This document shows positions 1 through 5,541 of a DNA stretch of 10,615 bases, piece after piece. The stretch comes from an uncultured Clostridia bacterium (GTDB taxonomy: Bacteria > Bacillota > Clostridia > Oscillospirales > Acutalibacteraceae): the NCBI GenBank assembly GCA_947171615.1, contig CAMVYG010000064.1:1-10615 (forward strand). Reading direction: 5' to 3'. The notes under the pieces are model-generated. The model did not search any database, was not told the DNA's origin, and saw only the letters and a list, made by a program, of their open reading frames with translations. The translations under genes were made by a program, and so were the position numbers. The stretch's first letter is position 1; every line of letters starts with the position of its first letter.

Positions 1-59
1 GTGTAAAGAGTCTAAGGACTTGATAAGAATTTTTTAATAGAGAAAGGAAGAATACAGAT

Positions 60-1472
60 ATGGCTAAAAAAGCAGAAAAAGTAGACGCGAAGGAGCTGGC
101 AAAGCAGCTTCTCAATGACCGCACCCATGGCGTAAAGCGGGCCGGGGCGGCGGAAATGAAAAAGGCGGACAAGTTTGCCGAGGGCTATAAGGAATTTTTG
201 GATCTGGCCAAAACAGAGCGGGAATCCGTGGATTACACGGTAAAGGCCGCCGAAGCCGCCGGTTTTGTTCCCTTTGATCCCACCCATAAGTACAAAGCCG
301 GCGATAAGGTGTATTACAACAATCGCGGCAAGGCCATCTGCCTGGCTGTGATCGGCAAGAAGGGCGCAAAAGAAGGGGTGCGCATTGCCGCCGCCCACAT
401 CGATAATCCCCGGATCGATCTGAAGCCCATTCCGCTGTATGAGGCAAATGAGCTGGCCTTGCTCAAGACCCACTATTACGGTGGGATCAAGCATTATCAG
501 TGGACAGCGATCCCGCTTTCCATGCACGGCAAGATCGTTCGGAAGGACGGCACGGAGATCACCGTGAATATCGGAGATCAGCCGGGAGACCCCCAGTTTA
601 CCATCACCGATATCCTGCCCCACCTGGGAAGAGACCAGATGGGCAAAAAGCTGGCCGAGGCCTTTACCGGCGAAGATTTGAACATTCTCATTGGCAGCCT
701 GCCTTTAGAGGACGCTGAGGGCGAACAGCTCTATAAGCTGAATGTCATGAAGCTGCTCCATGAGCAGTACGGCATTGTGGAAAGCGACCTGATCTCCGCG
801 GAAATTTCCTTTGTTCCCGCGTTCCGCGCGGCGGATATCGGTTTTGACCGCAGCATGATCGGCGCTTACGGCCACGATGACCGGGTCTGCGCCTACCCCG
901 CCCTGGAAGCGATTTTGAACTGCAAAACGCCGGTGCATACGGTGGTGACCTGCCTGGCGGATAAAGAGGAGATCGGCAGTGTAGGAAACACCGGTCTCTG
1001 CTCTGAATATCTCAATTATTTTGTGTCCGATCTGGCGGCGGCCGAGGGCCTGGAGCCCCGCCATGTGTGGTCTGCCAGCAGCTGCCTTTCCGCCGACGTG
1101 ACGGCCGCCTATGACCCCAACTATGCCTATGCTTATGAAGCGGGCAATTCCTGCTACCTGAACCGTGGCGTGGGTGTGGCAAAGTACACCGGCGCCCGTG
1201 GCAAGAGCGGCAGCAACGATGCCTCCGCAGAGTTCCTGGGCTGGGTGCGCCGGGTTCTGGACGACGCCAAGGTGGTATGGCAGATCGGCGAGCTGGGCAA
1301 GGTAGATCAGGGCGGCGGCGGAACCGTGGCGCTGGATATTGCCCGCCTGAATGCCGACGTCATTGATATCGGTGTTCCCGTTCTCTCCATGCACGCCCCC
1401 TTTGAAGTGGTTTCCAAGCTGGACGTGTATATGACCTATAAGGGAATTAAGGCTTACTTTGAAGCAAAGTAA
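60..1472 (+). CDS. M18 family aminopeptidase (probable cytosolic zinc aminopeptidase)
   Basis: A 470-residue M18 metallopeptidase that should remove N-terminal residues, typically acidic or neutral, from peptides in the cytoplasm. The two-metal site typical of M18 is readable in full. His113 lies in AAHIDNPRID, and Asp274 in GHDDR is the bridging aspartate. Glu303-Glu304 in DKEEIGS supply the catalytic base and a ligand. Asp346 is in LSADVTAAYDP and His445 in SMHAPFEVVSKLD. Length and motif order match the bacterial and eukaryotic family, so the gene appears intact. There is no signal peptide; the lysine-rich N-terminus (MAKKAEKVDAKE) is soluble. The ATG at 60 follows a purine-rich AGAAAGGAAG stretch at about 41-50, an acceptable ribosome binding site. 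The gene stands alone and ends about 30 bp before a strong terminator. The exact peptide preference cannot be read from sequence. Confidence 0.96.
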   Translation: MAKKAEKVDAKELAKQLLNDRTHGVKRAGAAEMKKADKFAEGYKEFLDLAKTERESVDYTVKAAEAAGFVPFDPTHKYKAGDKVYYNNRGKAICLAVIGKKGAKEGVRIAAAHIDNPRIDLKPIPLYEANELALLKTHYYGGIKHYQWTAIPLSMHGKIVRKDGTEITVNIGDQPGDPQFTITDILPHLGRDQMGKKLAEAFTGEDLNILIGSLPLEDAEGEQLYKLNVMKLLHEQYGIVESDLISAEISFVPAFRAADIGFDRSMIGAYGHDDRVCAYPALEAILNCKTPVHTVVTCLADKEEIGSVGNTGLCSEYLNYFVSDLAAAEGLEPRHVWSASSCLSADVTAAYDPNYAYAYEAGNSCYLNRGVGVAKYTGARGKSGSNDASAEFLGWVRRVLDDAKVVWQIGELGKVDQGGGGTVALDIARLNADVIDIGVPVLSMHAPFEVVSKLDVYMTYKGIKAYFEAK

Positions 1473-1504
1473 GGGCAAAGCAATATAAAAAATCATATTT
1501 GAAA

Positions 1505-1576
1505 AAGGCCGCCTCTTGGCAGGCTTGGTAAAATGCGATCGAATTCTCGTTTACCAAGCTGCCATGAGGCGGCTTT
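1505..1576. terminator. Long-stem bidirectional terminator between convergent genes
   Basis: The left arm 1505-1532 pairs with the right arm 1550-1576, giving about 27 pairs with one bulge (G1522) and one T-T mismatch (1516/1565), around a 17-nt loop. The innermost 10 bp are perfect (GCTTGGTAAA with TTTACCAAGC), as are the outer GCCGCCTC/GAGGCGGC. Short T-runs follow on both strands (CTTTCTATTT on plus, CCTTTTTC on minus). It can therefore end both the aminopeptidase transcript and the leftward acetyltransferase transcript. The stem is much longer than the usual 7-12 bp terminator stem. Confidence 0.8.
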
Positions 1577-1619
1577 CTATTTAGATATTGGATCACGGCG
1601 GCGGGCTGCGATCTGGAAT

Positions 1620-2084
1620 TTACAACTGCTTTTCCATCATCACAAAATCTTCGGTTCTCCATGCTTCTGTGAATCCGCATCGCTGAAAAAGCGCGATGGA
1701 GGGATTGCCAATCGCAATATTATCCCGAATGACAGTGATGCCCTGTTTTTTGGCTTCATTCAGTAAAAGCAGAAGTCCTTCCTTTCCAAAGCCCTGCCCC
1801 CGGCAGCAATGCTTGACGATAATATCACAAATATGGCATTGAAATTCATCGTCAAAGTAAAACGCGGTCTCGCCAACGAAGGCACGGTGCTCTGTAGAAT
1901 ACAGATATCTGTAATAGCGCCGGTCGGGACAAACCACCCATTTTTCGTACCAGTCCCTCCAACGGTCTGGGGGGAAATGAATCACTCCACCCCATTTCTT
2001 ATTATAGGACATGGTTTCGGCGTCAGCCAGAAGCTGCTGCCTGAACAGAAGCTCCTCATAGGCTGGCTTTACCAGTTGAATCAT
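1620..2084 (-). CDS. GNAT family N-acetyltransferase
   Basis: A 154-residue acetyl-CoA-dependent acetyltransferase of the GNAT fold. Motif A, the pyrophosphate-binding loop, is RGQGFGKEG at residues 95-103, followed by the helix LLLLLNEAKKQG. Motif B is NPSIALFQRCGF at 127-138, the usual late N-P and C-G-F signature. The N-terminal LLADAETMSYNKKWGG stretch resembles a GNAT subgroup common in Clostridia that is often annotated without a known substrate. The start is placed at the ATG at 2084 because GGAGG lies 5 nt upstream; a TTG 30 nt further upstream in the same frame lacks such a site. It lies about 100 bp downstream of ispDF on the same strand with no clear terminator between, so the two may share a transcript. 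The substrate (small molecule, peptide or ribosomal protein) cannot be told from sequence. Confidence 0.9.
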   Translation of the reverse strand: MIQLVKPAYEELLFRQQLLADAETMSYNKKWGGVIHFPPDRWRDWYEKWVVCPDRRYYRYLYSTEHRAFVGETAFYFDDEFQCHICDIIVKHCCRGQGFGKEGLLLLLNEAKKQGITVIRDNIAIGNPSIALFQRCGFTEAWRTEDFVMMEKQL

Positions 2085-2087
2085 AGT

Positions 2088-2094
2088 GACCTCC
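2088..2094 (-). promoter_or_regulatory. Ribosome binding site deciding the GNAT start
   Basis: On the minus strand the sequence reads GGAGGTCACTATG, a near-consensus Shine-Dalgarno 5 nt before the ATG at 2084. This selects the 154-residue form over the TTG-initiated 164-residue frame. Confidence 0.85.
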
Positions 2095-2184
2095 GATTCC
2101 TTTGAAAATTCCAAATCCCCGCAGGTTTATCTTTTGAGATACAGTGTTCCGGCTTTGCTGGGAATTGCGGGCAGCAAAAAACCT

Positions 2185-3351
2185 CTATTTACCCATGATC
2201 AACGCTACCGCAGATGCCGCCATGCCTTCTCCGGCTCCGGTAAAACCCAGGCCCTCCTCGGTGGTGGCCTTTACACTGATTTTATCCGTCTCCACGCCAC
2301 AGGCATTTGCCAGATTTTCCCGCATCGCTTCAATATAAGGCGCTATCTTCGGGCGCTGAGCAATGAGGGTGCAGTCCAGGTTTCCGATGGCATAGCCCTT
2401 TTCAGAAAGCAGACTGCAAACCTCACTAAGCAGCTTCAGGCTGTCTGCCCCCGCATAGCGGGGATCGGTATCGGGAAATAACTTTCCAATGTCCCCCAGA
2501 GCCGCCGCGCCCAGCAGGGCGTCTGCCGCGGCGTGTGCCAGCACATCGGCATCCGAATGGCCCAGAAGCCCCTTTTCAAAGGGAATCTCCACGCCGCCCA
2601 CGATCAGTTTTCTGCCTTCTGTCAGGCGGTGCACGTCATATCCGTACCCAATTCGCATACTGGTTCCCCCTGTCCTGATTTCACCCACAAGTGCCTGAAG
2701 GACCGGCAGATCCTCCGGCGTGGTAAGCTTACTATTCCGGTAGTCCCCTTCCGTCAACCGAACCTTTCCCCCGGCGGCTTCGATGAGCTGGCAGTCATCC
2801 GTATAGCTTTTCCCCTGCTCCTCCGCACGGCTCAGGGCATACAAATACAGTTCCTTCTGAAAAGCCTGGGGAGTCTGTATGGCAAAAAGCTTTTCCCGGG
2901 GAGGCGTTGCCTCTACAAAAAGCTCCCCCAACTTGCAGGTGTCCTTCGAGCGCACCGCCGCCGTGGCCGCCCCATGCTCCAGAGCGTCCGCGCATACCCG
3001 CTCGATCAGTTCCGGCGTTACCAGCGGCCGGGCGCCGTCGTGAATCAGAAGATAATCCCATTCTGAAGAGAGCGCTTTTACGCCCCGGCACACCGAAGTC
3101 TGCCGATCCGCTCCCCCTTCCACAAAGAGCACCGGCAGCGTGCATTCCTCCGCCGCCCGCTCCATTGCCGGGCGATCCTCCTCCCTGCACACCACAACGA
3201 TCTGCCCAATGCGCTCACTGGCGCAAAGCGCGCGGAGAGACCAGCTTAAAACCGGTTTCCCTCCCAGCTCCAACAGCACCTTGGAGCGCTCTCCTCCCAT
3301 GCGGCTGGAGTTTCCCGCCGCCACGACCACGGCGCCAAATTGCTTTTCCAT
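2185..3351 (-). CDS. ispDF: Bifunctional IspDF: MEP cytidylyltransferase / MEcPP synthase
   Basis: A 388-residue fusion of two MEP isoprenoid pathway enzymes. Residues 1-231 are IspD, joining CTP and methylerythritol 4-phosphate. They show the nucleotide loop AAGNSSRMGGERSK (11-24), HDGARPL (104-110), TPQAF (160-164) and TDDCQLIE (184-191). Residues 232-388 are IspF, forming the cyclodiphosphate. They show GYGYDVHRL (235-243) with metal ligands Asp239 and His241, GHSDADVLAH (264-273) with ligand His273, and the C-terminal TTEEGLGFTGAGEG (363-376). IspE, the intervening step, is not in the window. Both halves are full length and all key motifs are present. The start at 3351 follows a GGGGG run 7 nt upstream and matches where IspD proteins begin; an in-frame GTG at 3423 would add 24 non-conserved residues. 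The fusion is best known from alpha- and epsilonproteobacteria, so it is less expected in a Gram-positive. Cytosolic and probably essential. Confidence 0.96.
   Translation of the reverse strand: MEKQFGAVVVAAGNSSRMGGERSKVLLELGGKPVLSWSLRALCASERIGQIVVVCREEDRPAMERAAEECTLPVLFVEGGADRQTSVCRGVKALSSEWDYLLIHDGARPLVTPELIERVCADALEHGAATAAVRSKDTCKLGELFVEATPPREKLFAIQTPQAFQKELYLYALSRAEEQGKSYTDDCQLIEAAGGKVRLTEGDYRNSKLTTPEDLPVLQALVGEIRTGGTSMRIGYGYDVHRLTEGRKLIVGGVEIPFEKGLLGHSDADVLAHAAADALLGAAALGDIGKLFPDTDPRYAGADSLKLLSEVCSLLSEKGYAIGNLDCTLIAQRPKIAPYIEAMRENLANACGVETDKISVKATTEEGLGFTGAGEGMAASAVALIMGK
2666..2671 (-). promoter_or_regulatory. Internal ribosome binding site before the IspF half
   Basis: Inside the fused gene the minus strand reads AGGGGGAACCAGTATG, with the ATG at 2658 being the first codon of the IspF domain (MRIGYGYDVH). 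The purine run 7 nt ahead could start separate IspF translation. The same layout, GGGGGCACAAGTATG, precedes the IspD start at 3351, and both encode Gly-Gly-Thr-Ser-Met when read in frame. Whether ribosomes use it is not known. Confidence 0.5.
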
Positions 3352-3518
3352 ACTTGTGCCCCCAGACCTTGCAGTCAGGAATTGCCTGCAAACGCTTTCT
3401 TCTGCAAATTTTTCAGTGATCACTGCCTTGTGGTTATTTTATCATAAACCGATTTTGAGAAAGGCGGTACTTTTGCGAAGCAAAAGGGAAGCACTACGTG
3501 CTTCAGACTTTCTCGCTG

Positions 3519-3541
3519 ATAACCGCTCTGCGGTTATTTTA
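3519..3541 (+). terminator. Hairpin plus T-run closing repeat copy 1
   Basis: A perfect 8-bp stem ATAACCGC/GCGGTTAT with a 3-nt loop, followed by TTTTA on the plus strand. On the minus strand no T-run follows, so termination would act on rightward transcripts. The T-run is short, so efficiency is uncertain. Confidence 0.45.
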
Positions 3542-3618
3542 TCATAAACCGATTTTGAGAAAGGCGGTACTTTTGCGAAGCAAAAGGGAAGCACTGCGTG
3601 CTTCAGACTTTCTCGCTG

Positions 3619-3641
3619 ATAACCGCTCTGCGGTTATTTTA
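3619..3641 (+). terminator. Hairpin plus T-run closing repeat copy 2
   Basis: Identical to the hairpin 100 bp upstream: an 8-bp stem, TCT loop and TTTTA tail on the plus strand. It would stop rightward read-through before the DUF421 gene, or end a small RNA made from the repeat. Confidence 0.45.
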
Positions 3642-3714
3642 TCATATCCTCCGCGATTTTTCCATAACCGCTTTCACAGAATAAAAGAGAACACTGCGGT
3701 CACACTAGAAAAAA

Positions 3715-3720
3715 AGGAGG
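3715..3720 (+). promoter_or_regulatory. Strong ribosome binding site ahead of the DUF421 gene
   Basis: AGGAGG within a purine-rich run, ideally placed 6 nt before the GTG at 3727. It supports the long form of the DUF421 protein even though the conserved domain starts 36 codons later, at the ATG at 3835. Confidence 0.7.
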
Positions 3721-3724
3721 GGTA

Positions 3725-3747
3725 GTGTGAAAAATACTTTTTCACAC
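3725..3747. promoter_or_regulatory. Perfect 10-bp inverted repeat covering the DUF421 start codon
   Basis: GTGTGAAAAA (3725-3734), spacer TAC, TTTTTCACAC (3738-3747). The arms are fully complementary and include the proposed GTG start. It could be an operator or an mRNA hairpin that masks initiation. The A/T core is not followed by a T-run that would make it an ordinary terminator. Confidence 0.6.
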
Positions 3748-4509
3748 ACCGTTTTTGTGCCTTTGCCGCGACAAGCAAAGCGGCAATCGGCTGCAACCAC
3801 CGGCACAAATTCCGAAAAAGGAATGGTGATTTTTATGGAATTTTTGCAAGTACTGGGCGCCACCCTGCTGTCATTGGTGGTTCTGTTCATTTTGACCAAG
3901 CTTATGGGCAACAAGCAAATCTCCCAGTTGACCATGTTTGATTACATTACCGGCATTACTATCGGTTCCATTGCAGCCGAGCTCGCCACCGAGCTGGAAA
4001 ACCCTGTCCGGCCTACAGAAGCAATGATCATTTACGGCCTGACTGCGGTGCTGATCTCCCTTTGCTCTTCCAAATCCAACCGCCTGCGGGGCTTTTTAGG
4101 CGGAAAACCCATTATACTTCTGCAAAACGGTATTCTGGATCGGCAAAAGCTGAAAAAAGCCAAGCTGGATATCAACGAATTTCTGACTATGGCAAGGCTG
4201 GCGGGCTTTTTTGACTTAAGCCAGGTGCAGACCGCTGTGTTTGAACAAAACGGCAACGTCAGCTTTTTGCCAAAAGCACAGTACCGCCCTGCCAACCCCA
4301 ACGATATGAAGCTGCCTGTACAGGCGGAAGAGCTTCTCTGGAACGTGATTGTGGACGGCAATGTAATGGAGCGGGAGCTTTCCATAGCAGGGAAAGACCC
4401 CCAATGGCTGCGGGAACAACTGAAACAGCAGAATTTCGGAACCCCCAAGGAGGTCTTCCTGGCAACGCTGGACAAAAACGGCGTTCTTACCTGTTTTCCC
4501 AAGCAGTAG
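3727..4509 (+). CDS. YetF/DUF421 family membrane protein
   Basis: A DUF421 (YetF-like) protein of 260 residues in this reading, or 224 if started at the ATG at 3835. It has about three N-terminal membrane helices (roughly residues 38-57, 70-86 and 97-113) including TMFDYITGITIGSIAAE, the conserved membrane motif. A soluble domain follows, starting near GGKPIILLQNGIL (125-137) and including the NEFLTMARLAGFFDLSQVQT and FEQNGNVSFLPK motifs. Family members sit in the cytoplasmic membrane; in Bacillus some are sporulation- or stress-linked, but their biochemical role is not settled. The GTG at 3727 is chosen because of AGGAGG 6 nt upstream. Residues 1-36 are polar and basic with no counterpart in typical homologues, and their DNA is full of hairpins, so the ATG at 3835 (MEFLQVLGATLL) remains a serious alternative. 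Single-gene unit ended by the terminator at 4570. Confidence 0.9.
   Translation: MKNTFSHTVFVPLPRQAKRQSAATTGTNSEKGMVIFMEFLQVLGATLLSLVVLFILTKLMGNKQISQLTMFDYITGITIGSIAAELATELENPVRPTEAMIIYGLTAVLISLCSSKSNRLRGFLGGKPIILLQNGILDRQKLKKAKLDINEFLTMARLAGFFDLSQVQTAVFEQNGNVSFLPKAQYRPANPNDMKLPVQAEELLWNVIVDGNVMERELSIAGKDPQWLREQLKQQNFGTPKEVFLATLDKNGVLTCFPKQ
3761..3786 (+). promoter_or_regulatory. Two overlapping, mutually exclusive hairpins in the DUF421 leader
   Basis: CTTTGC (3761-3766) can pair with GCAAAG (3775-3780). Alternatively TTGCCGC (3763-3769) can pair with GCGGCAA (3780-3786). The pairings share bases, so only one can form at a time, as in attenuators. The region is also in frame with the DUF421 protein, so it may simply be coding sequence. 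Confidence 0.3.
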
Positions 4510-4569
4510 CCTTCCCTGAAACCGGCGATACAGGAGAAGCATTGTAAAGGGCTTCCCCCTACAAAATAC

Positions 4570-4612
4570 AAAAATCAGCAATGTGCGGTGAACAACACAT
4601 TGCTGATTTTTT
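4570..4612. terminator. Strong bidirectional intrinsic terminator
   Basis: The arms AAAAATCAGCAATGTG (4570-4585) and CACATTGCTGATTTTT (4596-4611) form a 16-bp stem around a 10-nt loop. TTTTTT on plus and TTTTTGTATTTTG on minus provide U-tracts in both directions. It ends the rightward DUF421 transcript and the leftward sugar operon, which converge here. Confidence 0.92.
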
Positions 4613-4674
4613 ACGTTTGTCGTGTATTCCGCTTTCCAGATCAAAGAGAAGCAGCCTGACCGACGATTCAGGGA

Positions 4675-5541
4675 TCAATCGCTTCCGCTATTTTCCAGTA
4701 CGGCAAACCGATCCCTCAAAAACCGGTTAGACTGTTTCAGTAATTTCTCGTGATTCTTCTCTTCTAAATACCAGAATTCCGCCAAATATCTTCGAACGCC
4801 CAGTTTGTAGGCAGCCTGTATCATGCGTTCAAAATTCACATGTCCTGTTCCATAGGGAATGTTTCGAAATTTCCCGGGAACGGTCTCTTTTAGGTGCAGC
4901 GCAACCACATGGCCTCTTCCTGACAGAAGATCCTCACATTCATCTGTTCCGTACAGCCTGGCTGCATTGGTCATGTTTCCGGAATCGGGGTAAACCCCCA
5001 GATAGGGGCATTGCATTCGCTCTACCCAAGTCATTGCCTTCCGCACCGTATTGATAAATTCCGTCTCCATCGTTTCAAAGGCCAGCGTAACGCCATACAG
5101 GGAAGCAAGCTCTGTACATTTCGATAATTCTTTGGCGAACCATTCCCGGGTTTCCGAAGTAGATGGCTCATAATAAACATCGTATCCGGCAATTTGAATA
5201 ACGCGTATCCCCAAATCGGCCGCCAGTAAAACTGCTTTTTCCATAATTTCCAGTCCTCTGGCGCGAACAAGAGGATCACTGCTTCCGATAGGAAACTTTC
5301 GATGTGCGGAAAGGCAGATGCTTTCAAAGGCGATCCCCAATTCCGCCGATTGTGCCAGAAGAGCTGTACGCTCCTCTCTGCTCATATCCAGACGCTGTAA
5401 TTTTTCATCGGTTTCGTCAATGCTCAGCTCTACATAATCGTAGCCGCACCGCTTGGCGGTTTCCAGCTTCTGAACCAAAGAAAGATGATTCGGCATAGCC
5501 TTTTCATAAAGACCCAGCCGGTAGTTTGGTGTTTGATTCAT
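4675..5541 (-). CDS. L-ribulose/L-xylulose-5-phosphate 3-epimerase (UlaE/SgbU-like)
   Basis: A 288-residue TIM-barrel sugar phosphate epimerase that interconverts L-xylulose 5-phosphate and L-ribulose 5-phosphate. It strongly resembles E. coli UlaE: GLYEKAMP (10-17), SIDETDEKLQRLDMSREER (40-58), CLSAHRKFPIGS (76-87), GLEIMEKA (96-103) and IRVIQIAGYDVYY (112-124) all have close counterparts. The four metal ligands expected for the family fit Glu156 (AFETME), Asp186 (YPDSGN), His216 (VALHLKET) and Glu255 (YLAEFWY). Length is that of the family. The ATG overlaps the TGA of the upstream kinase gene by 4 nt (ATGA), implying translational coupling, and a GGGTGAG stretch about 9 nt before it can serve as ribosome binding site. 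It is the last gene of the operon. The product would need a 4-epimerase (AraD/UlaF type), not in this window, to enter the pentose phosphate pathway. Confidence 0.93.
   Translation of the reverse strand: MNQTPNYRLGLYEKAMPNHLSLVQKLETAKRCGYDYVELSIDETDEKLQRLDMSREERTALLAQSAELGIAFESICLSAHRKFPIGSSDPLVRARGLEIMEKAVLLAADLGIRVIQIAGYDVYYEPSTSETREWFAKELSKCTELASLYGVTLAFETMETEFINTVRKAMTWVERMQCPYLGVYPDSGNMTNAARLYGTDECEDLLSGRGHVVALHLKETVPGKFRNIPYGTGHVNFERMIQAAYKLGVRRYLAEFWYLEEKNHEKLLKQSNRFLRDRFAVLENSGSD

Larger units (their letters stand above)
3432..3646. repeat. Tandem 100-bp structured repeat, 2.15 copies
   Basis: Two copies with an exact 100-bp period (3432-3531 and 3532-3631), then 15 bp of a third copy. 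The two full copies differ at a single base, A3496 against G3596. In each copy GAGAAAG (3457-3463) can pair with CTTTCTC (3508-3514) to enclose two hairpins. These are CTTTTGC-gaa-GCAAAAG (3470-3486) and GAAGCAC-tac-GTGCTTC (3488-3504). A further hairpin, ATAACCGC-tct-GCGGTTAT (3519-3537), is followed by TTTTATC. The one difference falls in an apical loop. It could be a structured RNA, a repetitive extragenic element or a transcription barrier. It has no spacers and is not a CRISPR array. Confidence 0.92.
3352..3726. other. Intergenic region between divergent ispDF and DUF421 genes
   Basis: About 375 bp with no convincing gene. It contains a 12-bp perfect palindrome CAGTGATCACTG (3414-3425), a degenerate hairpin copy (3418-3443), two 100-bp tandem structured repeats (3432-3646) and, at its right end, an AGGAGG ribosome binding site. 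Promoters for the two divergent genes must lie here or further in, but I see no pair of -35/-10 boxes good enough to report. Confidence 0.7.

Noticed and set aside
20..41. Promoter for the aminopeptidase gene (TTGATA then TAATAG)
   Set aside because: The two boxes are only about 10 bp apart, far from the usual 17, and the second would place the start site on the ribosome binding site.
705..1496. A 263-codon open frame on the minus strand opposite the aminopeptidase gene
   Set aside because: It lies wholly antisense to a gene with a full set of catalytic residues, shows no recognisable motif, and reflects the codon bias of the true frame.
2151..2183. Hairpin between ispDF and the GNAT gene as a terminator
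   Set aside because: The pairing GGCTTTGCTG with CAGCAAAAAACC exists, but on the minus strand the T-run precedes the stem, so it cannot act as an ordinary terminator for ispDF.
3352..3423. Extension of ispDF to an upstream GTG at 3423
   Set aside because: Adds 24 residues unlike IspD proteins, overlaps the palindrome and decayed repeat, and has only a weak AAGG as binding site; the ATG at 3351 matches the family start.
3440..3452. Minus-strand TATGAT as the -10 box of an ispDF promoter
   Set aside because: No acceptable -35 box at 16-18 bp upstream, and the motif is part of the tandem repeat.
3432..3646. CRISPR array
   Set aside because: The 100-bp units are directly abutting with no unique spacers, and the unit is too long.
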